A stretch of DNA of 64,000 bases from an uncultured Enterorhabdus sp. (lineage in GTDB: Bacteria > Actinomycetota > Coriobacteriia > Coriobacteriales > Eggerthellaceae), in NCBI GenBank assembly GCA_947645965.1, contig CANSES010000002.1, positions 13,620-77,619 on the forward strand, given 5' to 3'. The notes beneath the pieces were generated by a model. That model was not told where the DNA came from. It was given only the letters and a program-made list of their open reading frames with translations, and ran no database searches. The translations under genes were made by a program, and so were the position numbers. Positions 1-8,155 of the stretch are shown here, piece after piece. Positions within the stretch are counted from its first letter, which is position 1. Each line of letters opens with the position of its first letter.

Positions 1-659
1 CGGGTGACCGGGCCGCCGGCCTCCATGGCCTCCTGCAGGCTCTCGCGGGCCTCGCGGTAGTGGTTGTTGGCCCGGATGTTGCCCAGATGCTTCATGAGGG
101 CGCCCACGTTACGCGAGATGGACATCTCGTTGTCGTTCAAGATGATCACCAGGGGCAGCTGCTCGTTGCCCATGTAGTTCAGCGCCTCGAAGGCCATGCC
201 GCCGGCCAGCGACGCATCGCCGATGAGCGCCACCACCTTCTCGTCGGTGCCCTTCAGCTGCCGGGCCTTGGCCAGGCCCGTGGCGATGGACAGCGAGTCG
301 GAGGCGTGACCGGAGAAGTGCACGTCGAAGGGGCTTTCCGTGGGCTTGGTGAAGCCCGAGATGCCCCCGTAGGTGCGCAGGCTCTTGAAGGCCTCGCGCC
401 TCCCGGTGAGCAGCTTGTGGGCGTAGGACTGGTGCCCCACGTCGAAGACCACGCGATCTCGGGGCATGGTCAGCAGGCTCTCCAGAGCCACGATGATATC
501 CACCGCGCCGAGCGACGAGGCCACGTGTCCCCCGGTGACCGAGGTGGTGGCCACGATCTCCTGGCGAATCTCGTGGGCGAGAATGGCCAGCTCATCGTTG
601 GTGAGCACCTTCAGGTCGGCGGGGGATGCGATAACGTCGAGAATGCGCGGGGTGTCCAT
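1..659 (-). CDS. dxs: 1-deoxy-D-xylulose-5-phosphate synthase, N-terminal part (truncated by window edge)
   Basis: Thiamine-diphosphate enzyme that condenses pyruvate and glyceraldehyde 3-phosphate in the first step of the MEP isoprenoid pathway, in the cytoplasm. The visible 219 residues start MDTPRILDVIASP and contain the family blocks GGHVASSLG, DVGHQSYAHKLLTGR, SGFTKPTESPFD and GHASDSLSIATGLA. The ThDP/Mg loop reads GDASLAGGMAFEALN rather than the usual GDGALTGGMA. The C-terminal two thirds lie beyond base 1. It starts 10 bases after the stop of xseB and is probably in the same operon. Identity is secure from the motifs; only completeness is unknown. Confidence 0.93.
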   Translation of the reverse strand, partial: MDTPRILDVIASPADLKVLTNDELAILAHEIRQEIVATTSVTGGHVASSLGAVDIIVALESLLTMPRDRVVFDVGHQSYAHKLLTGRREAFKSLRTYGGISGFTKPTESPFDVHFSGHASDSLSIATGLAKARQLKGTDEKVVALIGDASLAGGMAFEALNYMGNEQLPLVIILNDNEMSISRNVGALMKHLGNIRANNHYREARESLQEAMEAGGPVT

Positions 660-669
660 AGGGATCTCC

Positions 670-1026
670 TTAGGCCGAGGCGTTCTCGTCGGTCGGAGCG
701 GCGGGGATCGAGGACTCTTCCTCGGTCGCGGCGGGCGAGCTGAAGCTCGCCCCTACGGGGGCGGCCTCCTCAGCGGCGGCGTCGGCGTCGGCGGTGCCAG
801 CCTCGGCAGCGCCCTCAGCCGCCCCATCGGCGGTCGGCTCGGCGGCACCGAGGTAGGCGTCGATGTCCTGCTCGGACAAATCGCAGGCGGAAAGGCCCAG
901 TTTCACCGCTTCCTCGTAGAGCTTGAGCGCATCGTCTAAGGAGATGTCCTCGGAGGACACCTCATCGACGATCTGCGACAGACGGGTCTGCACGTCCTCG
1001 AAGTTGCGCCCCATCTCATCGGCCAT
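670..1026 (-). CDS. xseB: Exodeoxyribonuclease VII small subunit with long Ala/Glu-rich tail
   Basis: Small subunit of exonuclease VII, which with XseA degrades single-stranded DNA. The first about 60 of 118 residues match the XseB fold (NFEDVQTRLSQIVDEVSSEDISLDDALKLYEEAVKLGLSACDL). The remaining half is a low-complexity Ala/Glu/Asp tail, which is unusual since XseB is normally about 70-80 residues. Part of the tail is encoded by a palindromic repeat at 733-757. I chose the ATG four bases after the nusB stop; the frame stays open further upstream but only antisense to nusB codons. The large subunit xseA, often next to xseB, is not in this window. Confidence 0.85.
   Translation of the reverse strand: MADEMGRNFEDVQTRLSQIVDEVSSEDISLDDALKLYEEAVKLGLSACDLSEQDIDAYLGAAEPTADGAAEGAAEAGTADADAAAEEAAPVGASFSSPAATEEESSIPAAPTDENASA
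733..757. repeat. REP-like palindrome, copy 1 (inside xseB tail)
   Basis: The 25 bases read GGGCGAGC-TGAA-GCTCGCCC followed by CTACG. A second copy lies at 19412-19436 and differs at two stem positions that change together (A/T to G/C), so pairing is preserved. That covariation supports a structured repeat family rather than chance. This copy encodes residues of the xseB C-terminal tail. Confidence 0.6.
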
Positions 1027-1030
1027 GGGC

Positions 1031-1627
1031 CTACACCCCCACCTGCACGCAGGCAGCAGCGCCCGAGGCGCCCACGACAGCGCCCACCGGCTCGACCGCG
1101 GCCGCGCCCTCGGCGCCCGCAATGCCAGCAGCCTCCTCGGTAGCCGCGGGCTCGTCACCCATGGAGCGGGCGATGCGGCCCAGCACGCCGTTCACGAAGC
1201 GCGGAGAATCCTCCTCGCCGCCGAAGTCCTTCGCCAGTTCCACCGCCTCGTTGATGGATACCGACACCGGCACATCGTCGCAGTGGTACATCTCGTAGAT
1301 GGCCAGACGCAGGATGGAGCGGTCCACGATGGGCATGCGCGAGAGCGCCCAGTTCTCGGACGCGCCCGCCAAGCGCTCGTCGATCTCGGTCTGATGCGCC
1401 TCCACACCGCGGATGAGCGTGAGGGCGTAGTCGGTCAGGGCCCCTTCGCAGATGCGGCCGAATTCGCTGGCCACCTCCTCGTCGGTAGCCGGGGCCAGCT
1501 CGGTGGCCACCAGGCACAATCCCTCGTCCAGCAGCTTAGAGGGCGACTCGCCCTTCAGCTCGCTCGTATAGAGGACCTGGACCGCGCAGGCGCGGTCGCG
1601 GGTCCGCTCGTGTTTTCTCGAAGCCAT
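1031..1627 (-). CDS. nusB: Transcription antitermination protein NusB
   Basis: NusB binds boxA RNA with NusE (S10) and supports antitermination on rRNA operons. The 198-residue protein starts MASRKHERTRDRACAVQVLYTSEL and has the family blocks WALSRMPIVDRSILRLAIYEMYHCDDVPVSVSINEAVELAKDFG and FVNGVLGRIA. The typical length is 130-160; the excess is an Ala-rich C-terminal tail of about 45 residues, like the tail on the neighbouring xseB. It follows the Asp23/Gls24 gene by 13 bases and ends four bases before xseB, so the genes are probably co-transcribed. Confidence 0.93.
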   Translation of the reverse strand: MASRKHERTRDRACAVQVLYTSELKGESPSKLLDEGLCLVATELAPATDEEVASEFGRICEGALTDYALTLIRGVEAHQTEIDERLAGASENWALSRMPIVDRSILRLAIYEMYHCDDVPVSVSINEAVELAKDFGGEEDSPRFVNGVLGRIARSMGDEPAATEEAAGIAGAEGAAAVEPVGAVVGASGAAACVQVGV

Positions 1628-1640
1628 AGAAGCGCGCCGC

Positions 1641-1991
1641 CTAAGACTTGAACTGGATGCCGTCGATGTACACGTCCACCGCCGACACGTCCACGCCGGC
1701 CTGGGTGGCCAACGACTCGGCGATGGCGCTGCGCAGGGCAGCGGCCAGCTCGGGCAGCACGTAGCCGTAGTACACCTCTACGTGCACGGCCACGTACAGC
1801 TTGCCGTCGTCGCCCATCTTCGTCTCGATGCCCGAGGTAGAGGGCTTGCTCACCAGCATCGAGCGGATGCCGCTGGCGGCGAAGTTGCCCAGCGATGCCA
1901 CGCCGTCCACTTCGCTGGCCGCCACGGAGATGATGGTCTCCATGACGCCCGGGGCGATGGACAGGCCCTCGACGTTCATTTCATTGGTCAT
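1641..1991 (-). CDS. Asp23/Gls24 family envelope-associated protein
   Basis: A 116-residue protein of the Asp23/Gls24 (alkaline shock) family, with the diagnostic blocks [29 protein letters not shown] and [48 protein letters not shown]. Family members are linked to the inner face of the membrane or cell wall stress; this one has no membrane segment. Its ATG overlaps the accC stop codon in an ATGA arrangement, which implies translational coupling to biotin carboxylase. In several Gram-positives an Asp23-like gene also sits between accC and nusB. Its precise role is not established. Confidence 0.85.
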   Translation of the reverse strand: MTNEMNVEGLSIAPGVMETIISVAASEVDGVASLGNFAASGIRSMLVSKPSTSGIETKMGDDGKLYVAVHVEVYYGYVLPELAAALRSAIAESLATQAGVDVSAVDVYIDGIQFKS

Positions 1992-3340
1992 AATACGTCT
2001 CCCATCTGGGTTTCGATGAAGTCCGTGGTGGCTTCGCCGGCGAGGAACACCTCGTTTTCCAGCACGCGCTGGTGGAACGGGATGGTGGTCGCGATGCCCT
2101 CGATGACGAACTCGTCCAGGGCGCGGCGGGCGCGGGCCACGGCTTCTTCGCGGTCCTGCCCATGTACGATAACCTTTGCCACCAGAGAATCATAGTGCGG
2201 AGAGATTTTAGCACCAGGCCGTAAATAGGTCTCCACGCGCACGCCCGGGCCCGTCGGGGGCTCGAAGCGCGTCACCGTGCCCGGGCAGGGGCGGAAGCCG
2301 TGGGCCGGGTCCTCGGCGTTGATGCGCAGCTCGATGGCATGGCCCAAAGGCGTGAAGGGCGCCCGCGGGGCGCAGCTCATGGGCTCGCCGGCGGCGATGC
2401 GCAGCTGCTCCTTGATGATGTCGGTGCCGGTGATCTCCTCGGTCACGGGGTGCTCCACCTGCACGCGGGTGTTCATCTCCATGAAGTAGAACTCGCCGCG
2501 CTCGTCGAGCAGAAACTCGATGGTGCCGGCGTTCTTGTAGTCCACGGCGCGCACGGCCTTCAGGGCCGCCACGCCCATGGCGCGGCGCAGCTCGTCGGTC
2601 AGCGCCGGCGAGGGAGCCTCTTCCAACAGCTTCTGATGGCGGCGCTGAATGGAGCAGTCGCGCTCGCACAGGGCCACGGCGTTGCCGTGGTCGTCAGCGA
2701 GCACCTGCACCTCCACGTGGCGGGGGCGCAGCACGAGCTTCTCCAGGTACACGCCGTCGTTGCCGAAGGCGGCGCCGGCCTCGGTGCGGGCCGCTTTGTA
2801 CTGGGCCTCCAGATCGGCCGGGTCGTGCACCTCGCGCATGCCCTTGCCACCGCCACCGGCCGTGGCCTTGATGAGCACCGGATAGCCCACCTGCTCGGCG
2901 AAGGCCGCGGCCTCTTCCACCGTGTCCAGGCAGCCATCGCTTCCGGGCACCGTGGGCACGCCGCAGCCCTTCATGGTCTCGCGGGCACTGGACTTGTCGC
3001 CCATGCGCTCGATGCACTCGGCAGCCGGCCCGATGAACACCAGGTCGTTGTCGGCACAGGCGCGGGCGAAATCGGCGTTCTCGGCCAGAAAGCCGTAGCC
3101 GGGGTGGATGGCCTCGGCGCCGGTGTTCTTGGCCGCCGCGATGATAGAGGGCATGACCAGGTAGCTCTTGGCCGACTGGGCGGGACCGATGCACACGGCC
3201 TCGTCGGCGTACTGCACCGGGTAGGTGTTCGCGTCCTCGGTGGAGTACACCGCCACGGTCTTCACGCCCAGCTCGCGGGCGGCGCGCATGATGCGCAGGG
3301 CCACTTCGCCGCGGTTCGCGACGAGAATCTTGCTGAACAT
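1988..3340 (-). CDS. accC: Biotin carboxylase subunit
   Basis: ATP-grasp enzyme that carboxylates the biotin on a carrier protein using bicarbonate and ATP. The 450 residues contain [24 protein letters not shown] at the N terminus, the ATP loop [13 protein letters not shown], the [12 protein letters not shown] block, [27 protein letters not shown] and the RINAED motif. I placed the start at [11 protein letters not shown] two bases after the upstream stop, because residues further upstream are antisense to the preceding gene. The carboxyl-acceptor biotin domain is the C-terminal part of the upstream gene, so the two probably form a two-subunit pyruvate-type carboxylase. Confidence 0.95.
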   Translation of the reverse strand: MFSKILVANRGEVALRIMRAARELGVKTVAVYSTEDANTYPVQYADEAVCIGPAQSAKSYLVMPSIIAAAKNTGAEAIHPGYGFLAENADFARACADNDLVFIGPAAECIERMGDKSSARETMKGCGVPTVPGSDGCLDTVEEAAAFAEQVGYPVLIKATAGGGGKGMREVHDPADLEAQYKAARTEAGAAFGNDGVYLEKLVLRPRHVEVQVLADDHGNAVALCERDCSIQRRHQKLLEEAPSPALTDELRRAMGVAALKAVRAVDYKNAGTIEFLLDERGEFYFMEMNTRVQVEHPVTEEITGTDIIKEQLRIAAGEPMSCAPRAPFTPLGHAIELRINAEDPAHGFRPCPGTVTRFEPPTGPGVRVETYLRPGAKISPHYDSLVAKVIVHGQDREEAVARARRALDEFVIEGIATTIPFHQRVLENEVFLAGEATTDFIETQMGDVL

Positions 3341-3342
3341 AA

Positions 3343-5226
3343 TTAGTTCTCCGGCAGGGTCGGCACGGGCTCGTGGGGCTCCACGTAGAACAGCACGGTG
3401 CCGTACTCCACGGGCGTGGCGTCCGACAGGCAGACCTCGCGGACGGTGCCCATCTCCTCGGCCGTGATCTCGTTCATGAGCTTCATGGCCTCCACGATGC
3501 ACAGCGTCTCGTTAGCGGCCACCTCGTCGCCCACCTTCACGAAGGGCGGCTCACCGGGGGCCGGGGCCTCGTAGTAGGTGCCCACCATGGGGGCGATGAC
3601 GGGCTTCCAGGTGGCGGGACGGCTGTTGGCCGGCTCGGCCGCCGGAACCGGGGCCGCCGCGGGAGCCGCGGGCGCGGCCTGGGCCACGGGAGCCGCAGCC
3701 GGCACGGCCACCGGCGCGCCCTGGCCGGGCATGCGCACTGCGATGCGGACGCCCTCTTCCTCTACCACGATCTCGCCGACGCCGCTCTCCTCGGCCACGC
3801 GAACCAGCTCGCGAATCTGATTGATATCCACGTAATCGTCCTCCTTGGTACCGCTGGACTCCTGCTCCAGCATGAAATCGACCTTCTCGGAAACACGGTG
3901 CTTGGAAAGGTAGGTGCGGGCCTCGTTGGGGAACAGGGCGTACATGAGCACGTCCTCCTCGCTGTGGGCCAGATCCCCGATCTCGTTGGCCACCTCGTCG
4001 TAGGTGGTGGTCACGAGCGTGCCGGGAGCCACCGACGGATCCAAGATCTCGGAATCGCCGGCCACCTTCGCCACGATCTCCTTGTTCATGTGGCCCGGGG
4101 CCTTGCCGTAGTAACCGCAGACGTAGTCCTTCATCTCCTTGGAAATGACGCTCCAGCGCTTGCCGGTCAGCACGTTGAACACGGCCTGGGTGCCCACGAT
4201 CTGCGACATGGGGGTCACGAGCGGCGGATAGCCCACCTCGGCGCGGACCTTCGGAATCTCCGCCATCACCTCGGGCAGGCGGTCGACGGCCTTCTGCACC
4301 TCCAGCTGGCTGATGAGGTTGCTCATCATGCCGCCGGGCACCTGGTGGGAGTACACCTGCATGTGGATGAGCGAGGACACACCGCGCTTGTAGTGGCCGC
4401 GCTTGCGCATCTCCTCCCAGTACTCGGAGATCTCGAAGAGCAGGTCGAGGTCCAGATCGGTGTCGTAGCGGCTCTCCTTCAGGGCGGCCACGATCATCTC
4501 CACGGCCGGGTGCGAGTTACCGAAGGCGAGCGGCGCGTGGGCGGTGTCGGCCACGGCCACGCCGGCCTCGGCGGCCTTCAGGATGTTGGCCGGGGCCATG
4601 CCGCCGACGTAGTGGCAGTGGATGTGCACCGGCAGGCCGATTTCCTCGTTGAAGGCCTTCACCATGCGCTCGGCGCGGTACGGGGTGAGCATGCCGGCCA
4701 TGTCCTTGATGGCGATGGTGTCGGCGCCCAGATCCTTCAGCTGCTGGCCGTATTCCAGGTACGAGTCCAGCGTGTGCACCGGCGAGATGGTGTAGGAGAT
4801 GGCGCCCTCGAACAGGCCGCCGTGCTCCTTGATGGCCTCGGCGTTGTCCACCACGTTGCGGATGTCGTTCAGCGCGTCGAACACGCGGAAGACCTCGATG
4901 CCGTTGCGATGGGCCGCCCCGATGAAGCGGTTCACGATCTCGCGCGAGTAATGCTTGTAGCCCACCAGATTCTGGCCGCGCGACAGCATGGCGAGCGGCG
5001 TGTTCGGCGTGTTGGCCTTGATGGCGCGCAAACGCTCCCAGGGGTTCTCGTCCAAAAAGCGCAGGCAGGAGTCGAACGTCGCTCCGCCCCACGCTTCGAT
5101 GGCCCAATAGCCGACGCGGTCCATCTTCGGCAGGATCGGCAGCATGTCGCCGATCTGCATGCGGGTGGCCCACAGGCTCTGCTGACCGTCGCGGATGGTC
5201 GTATCCATGATCTGAAGCCGTGGCAT
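3343..5226 (-). CDS. Carboxyltransferase (PycB/OadA-type) fused to an AccB-like biotin carrier
   Basis: Transfers carboxyl groups between biotin and, most likely, pyruvate/oxaloacetate. Residues 1-450 are the TIM-barrel carboxyltransferase and PYC/OadA conserved domain: metal Asp8 in [15 protein letters not shown] (canonical RDAHQS has His where Gln is here), Lys174 in AIKDMAGM, and His203/His205 in HIHCHYVGG. Residues about 462-500 ([24 protein letters not shown]) look like the N-terminal helix of acetyl-CoA carboxylase AccB. After an Ala/Pro linker the biotinyl domain has the AccB-style [18 protein letters not shown] thumb and biotin Lys582 in EAMKLMNE. A strong AAGGAGGTG ribosome site fixes the start. 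No oadB-type sodium pump subunit is nearby, favouring a soluble pyruvate carboxylase. Confidence 0.88.
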   Translation of the reverse strand: MPRLQIMDTTIRDGQQSLWATRMQIGDMLPILPKMDRVGYWAIEAWGGATFDSCLRFLDENPWERLRAIKANTPNTPLAMLSRGQNLVGYKHYSREIVNRFIGAAHRNGIEVFRVFDALNDIRNVVDNAEAIKEHGGLFEGAISYTISPVHTLDSYLEYGQQLKDLGADTIAIKDMAGMLTPYRAERMVKAFNEEIGLPVHIHCHYVGGMAPANILKAAEAGVAVADTAHAPLAFGNSHPAVEMIVAALKESRYDTDLDLDLLFEISEYWEEMRKRGHYKRGVSSLIHMQVYSHQVPGGMMSNLISQLEVQKAVDRLPEVMAEIPKVRAEVGYPPLVTPMSQIVGTQAVFNVLTGKRWSVISKEMKDYVCGYYGKAPGHMNKEIVAKVAGDSEILDPSVAPGTLVTTTYDEVANEIGDLAHSEEDVLMYALFPNEARTYLSKHRVSEKVDFMLEQESSGTKEDDYVDINQIRELVRVAEESGVGEIVVEEEGVRIAVRMPGQGAPVAVPAAAPVAQAAPAAPAAAPVPAAEPANSRPATWKPVIAPMVGTYYEAPAPGEPPFVKVGDEVAANETLCIVEAMKLMNEITAEEMGTVREVCLSDATPVEYGTVLFYVEPHEPVPTLPEN

Positions 5227-5268
5227 GAACTCACACCTCCTTATAGTTAGTCAAAGATCAAGTGCTGA

Positions 5269-5274
5269 ATTATA
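5269..5274 (-). promoter_or_regulatory. -10 box of the carboxylase operon
   Basis: The minus strand reads TATAAT about 45 bases upstream of the carboxylase start codon. No clear TTGACA is found 16-18 bases upstream, so the assignment rests on the perfect -10 hexamer and position. Confidence 0.4.
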
Positions 5275-5572
5275 GGGGAAGCCTACCACGGCCGAGCGCG
5301 GCACCGCCCGATTTGCCGACAAGAAACATCAACGAAGCGGCGGGAGGAGGACGGCGAGGAGAAAGGAGCAACCTAGCCCGCCGGCTGAGGGGCCGGCGGA
5401 AGGCACCGGGCTGAGGGGAGGCCGGCAGCGGGCAGCCCAGGTGCCCCTCGTTCCTGCCCCGGCGCTCGCAGATGTAAAACGATACCCCGAGCTTTTCCTT
5501 CGTTGGAGCCGAAAGGCATAAGATGAGCACCCTGTTTTTATACCCCCACTCTCATCAGGCTAAACGCAAAGT

Positions 5573-5589
5573 TTACCCCGCTGGGGTAA
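5573..5589. promoter_or_regulatory. Palindrome TTACCCC-GCT-GGGGTAA upstream of module A
   Basis: Perfect 7-base inverted repeat with a 3-base spacer, 74 bases before the cytochrome start. A related palindrome, GGGGTTA-N7-TAACCCC, precedes the module B flavoprotein (46133-46153). Both modules carry a membrane LuxR regulator, so these are candidate operators. Function is inferred. Confidence 0.4.
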
Positions 5590-5662
5590 TAGCCTTTCCT
5601 GAACGGGCAGCGCACACTGGGCCCATCGTCTCCGAGGAACATCAGGAAGGGAGGATGCGATT

Positions 5663-6295
5663 ATGAGCATCGAAGAGGAGAAGGTCGCGCGGGCGGCCGG
5701 GACGCCGACGGAAGGAGGTGCCTCGCCGCGCAGGCCCCGCAAGCGCGGGTGGATCGTCGCAGGCGTCGTGGCGGCCGTGATCATCGTAGCCGGTGCCGGG
5801 TTCTGGGTGTGGCACGAGCAGCCGAGTTTCTGCAACGCCATCTGCCACAGCCCCATGGACTACTACGTGGAAACCTACGAGAGCGACAACCCGCAGCTGG
5901 GCGTGACGGCCCACGCCGAGGCCGGCGAGGCGTGCCTCGACTGCCACACCGCCGAGTTGACCACGCAGATATCCGAGGTCATGGCCTGGATGTCGGACAA
6001 CTACCCCATGACCGAGGATGGCACCATGCTTGCGACCGGCAAGGAGTTTGCCGACGAGCAGTTCTGTGCCCGCGCCGAATGCCATCATGCTCTCGGCACC
6101 AGCTTCGACGAAATCACAGCCGGGCTGTGGGGATTTGCGGGCAACGACGAGAAGTACAATCCGCACGCGAGCCATCAGGACATGGCCCTGGAGTGCGGCG
6201 ACTGCCACAAAATTCACGAGAACCAGGTGCTCGTATGCAACGAGTGCCACGATCTGACCCTGCCCGAAGGATGGGAGGCCCCCCATGCAGAGTAA
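5663..6295 (+). CDS. Membrane-anchored pentaheme c-type cytochrome (NapC/NrfH-like), module A
   Basis: Likely quinol-side electron donor to the adjacent flavoprotein, anchored in the membrane with haems outside. The 210-residue protein has a short cytoplasmic N terminus, one membrane helix (residues about 30-50, WIVAGVVAAVIIVAGAGFWVW) and five haem motifs: CX3CH at 57-62 (CNAICH followed by SPM), CXXCH at 91-95, CX4CH at 135-141 (CARAECH), CXXCH at 178-182 and 192-196. The same unusual spacing pattern occurs in the module C cytochrome, so it is not a sequencing artefact. Its stop overlaps the start of the flavoprotein by 11 bases, showing coupled translation. The substrate of the chain is unknown. 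Confidence 0.88.
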   Translation: MSIEEEKVARAAGTPTEGGASPRRPRKRGWIVAGVVAAVIIVAGAGFWVWHEQPSFCNAICHSPMDYYVETYESDNPQLGVTAHAEAGEACLDCHTAELTTQISEVMAWMSDNYPMTEDGTMLATGKEFADEQFCARAECHHALGTSFDEITAGLWGFAGNDEKYNPHASHQDMALECGDCHKIHENQVLVCNECHDLTLPEGWEAPHAE

Positions 6296-8009
6296 CGTTT
6301 CCCGTCGTAACTTCTTCAAGGGCGCGGGCCTGGCGGCCCTGGGCGGCCTGTCCGTCGCCGCGCTTTCAGGATGCGGCCACGGCTATGCGGCCGAGGAACC
6401 TGCAAGCCCCCGTACGGGCGACTTCGGCGGCCCCTCGTGGCTGGGCGCGCCACCCGAGATCCTGGAGTCCGACATTGCCGAGACCATCGACACCGAGGTG
6501 CTGGTGGTGGGCGTGGGCACCGGCGGCATCCCGGCCATGATCTCCGCGGCCGAGAACGGCGCGAAGGTGCTCGGCATCGACCGCCAGGGCGAGCCGAAGA
6601 ACGTGCGCGAGGATATCGGCGCCATCGACTCGCGGCTGCAGCAGGCCTCCTTCGACGAGTTCCCCCAGTTCCGCATTGACAAGATGGAAGCTATGGAGGA
6701 CATCGTTCGCTACGCCAACGGATTCGTGAACTACGACCTGGTGAAGCTGTGGGCCAACGAGTCCGGTGCCATGGTAGACTGGCTCACCGATATCGTGCAG
6801 CGCGATGGCAAAATGGTCATGGAGTTCGAAGGCGGCGTGGGCAACATCGACGACCCAGGCCGCGACAAAGCCTACGCCACCGGCCATAGCCCCCAACTCA
6901 CTGACGCGGTGGGTGAAGATGAGGAATGGGGCTTCGCGGAGTCCATCCTGGCCTACGCTGCCGAGCAGGGTGCCGAGGTGCGCTGGTACTGCGAGTTCAT
7001 CAAGTGCGAGACCGATGATGCGGGCCGCGTAACCGGCGTTATCGCCCGCGACGTGAAGGGCGACCGCCATTATTTGCGCATCAACGCCAGCAAGGGCGTG
7101 ATCCTGTCCACCGGCGGCTACAGCAACAACCTGGAGATGATGGAGGACCGCCAGGCCTGGAATCAGAAGATCCGCATCGCGGCCCCCGGCTCCGGCGGCA
7201 ACCCCACTGGCAGCGGCATCAAGGCGGCGCTGTGGCTCGGGGCCACCATGGACCCGCTCGGCGCGGCCTGCACCTTCAACCGCGCCTGCGTGAAGCCCGA
7301 CCAGACCGCCGGCGACGGCGTACTCGGCCGCTGGTTCTGGTTCGGCGAGCAGCCCTTCCTGAAGCTGAACCTGAAGGGCCAGCGCTTCTGCAACGAGAGC
7401 GGTCCTTACGACTACATGCTGCACTCCACCATCATGCAGCCGCACCAAACGTATGTGGACATCTGGGACGCGAACCATGCCGCCCAGGCCGAGGCCATGG
7501 ACGAGGTGGGCTGCTGCCGCCTGTTCCCCTTCGACAACGGAGCGAAGAACAACATTCCCATGCAGGTGGTGGACGGCATGATCGAGAAGCTCATCGAAGA
7601 TGGCTACGTGCAGAAGGCCGACACCATGGAGGAACTGGCCGAGAAGCTGAACCTGCCCGTGGACGCCACGGTGGCCTCGTGGAAGCGCTACAACGAGATG
7701 GCTGCGGCCGGGGTAGACGAGGACTACAACAAGGAGAAGCATCGTCTCATGGCCATCGACACGCCGCCGTTCTACGGCGTGCGCACCGGAGCATGGTTCC
7801 TGGCAACGCTCGACGGCGTGACCATCGACACGAACATGCACCCCTGCGACGAGAACGGCGACGCCATCGAGGGCCTGTACCTGACGGGCAACGACTCGGG
7901 CGGCTTCTTCAGTGTGAGCTACCCCAACCTGATGACTGGCCTGGCCTGCGGCCGCACCATGACCTTCGGGCGCCGCGCCGGCATGCTGGCCGCCACGGGC
8001 CAAGCCTAA
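6285..8009 (+). CDS. Tat-exported FAD-dependent reductase (fumarate-reductase-like lipoprotein), module A
   Basis: A 574-residue FAD_binding_2 flavoprotein of the fumarate/urocanate reductase superfamily. The N terminus has a twin-arginine motif (VSRRNFFKG) and a lipobox LSGC with Cys30, so it should be a folded, exported lipoprotein. The dinucleotide motif is EVLVVGVGTGGIPAMISAAENGAKV and the C-terminal FAD contact is GLYLTGNDSGGFFSVSYPNLMTGLACGRTM. It lacks a haem or FMN domain of its own, so electrons should come from the overlapping upstream cytochrome. Related Eggerthellaceae enzymes reduce varied organic acceptors including drugs and plant phenolics; the acceptor here cannot be read from sequence. 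Confidence 0.88.
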   Translation: MQSNVSRRNFFKGAGLAALGGLSVAALSGCGHGYAAEEPASPRTGDFGGPSWLGAPPEILESDIAETIDTEVLVVGVGTGGIPAMISAAENGAKVLGIDRQGEPKNVREDIGAIDSRLQQASFDEFPQFRIDKMEAMEDIVRYANGFVNYDLVKLWANESGAMVDWLTDIVQRDGKMVMEFEGGVGNIDDPGRDKAYATGHSPQLTDAVGEDEEWGFAESILAYAAEQGAEVRWYCEFIKCETDDAGRVTGVIARDVKGDRHYLRINASKGVILSTGGYSNNLEMMEDRQAWNQKIRIAAPGSGGNPTGSGIKAALWLGATMDPLGAACTFNRACVKPDQTAGDGVLGRWFWFGEQPFLKLNLKGQRFCNESGPYDYMLHSTIMQPHQTYVDIWDANHAAQAEAMDEVGCCRLFPFDNGAKNNIPMQVVDGMIEKLIEDGYVQKADTMEELAEKLNLPVDATVASWKRYNEMAAAGVDEDYNKEKHRLMAIDTPPFYGVRTGAWFLATLDGVTIDTNMHPCDENGDAIEGLYLTGNDSGGFFSVSYPNLMTGLACGRTMTFGRRAGMLAATGQA

Positions 8010-8045
8010 CGATCGCCTTTCCTTTTTTCGCCCTTCCAAGGGATG

Positions 8046-8119
8046 CCGCTGGTTGCCCCCCTCCAGTGACCAGCGGTTATAAGCGTAAGACCCCCGTCCC
8101 CGCGTGGACCGGGGGTCTT
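8046..8119. terminator. Two tandem hairpins after the module A flavoprotein
   Basis: Hairpin 1 pairs 8046-8053 with 8069-8076 (CCGCTGGT/ACCAGCGG). Hairpin 2 pairs AAGACCCCCG at 8087 with CGGGGGTCTT ending at 8119. Neither is followed by a T run, so they could be a terminator, an attenuator for the regulator gene downstream, or an mRNA-stabilising structure. Confidence 0.45.
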
Positions 8120-8125
8120 CGCGTG

Positions 8126-8131
8126 TACAAT
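8126..8131 (+). promoter_or_regulatory. -10 box TACAAT before the module A luxR
   Basis: TACAAT lies about 25 bases before the luxR start and just after the hairpins, allowing the regulator to be transcribed on its own. No good -35 is visible. Confidence 0.35.
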
Positions 8132-8155
8132 GGGGAAAACGGGAAGGGAGGCGCC

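Larger units (their letters stand above)
5227..5662. other. Divergent intergenic region between the carboxylase operon and module A
   Basis: 436 bases with no convincing gene. It holds the ribosome site and a probable -10 box of the carboxylase operon on the minus strand, a palindrome near the module A side (5573-5589), and a good AGGAAGGGAGG ribosome site for the cytochrome. An 86-codon minus-strand frame (5270-5530) has the composition of non-coding sequence. Confidence 0.7.

Noticed and set aside
3343..5226. Oxaloacetate decarboxylase sodium pump alpha subunit
   Set aside because: The enzyme half fits, but no beta or gamma pump subunit is nearby and accC is the next gene, so a soluble carboxylase is more likely.
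2300..5250. Very long plus-strand frames opposite accC and the carboxyltransferase
   Set aside because: They are antisense shadows caused by high GC; their His/Gly/Ala/Arg-rich translations have no recognisable domains, whereas the minus frames match known enzymes throughout.
5270..5530. 86-codon minus-strand frame in the intergenic region upstream of the carboxylase
   Set aside because: It covers the carboxylase promoter, is Arg/Pro-rich like non-coding GC-rich DNA and resembles no family.
7232..8155. Upstream extension of the module A LuxR frame
   Set aside because: It runs within the flavoprotein gene in another frame and across two hairpins; the ATG at 8156 has a clear ribosome site.
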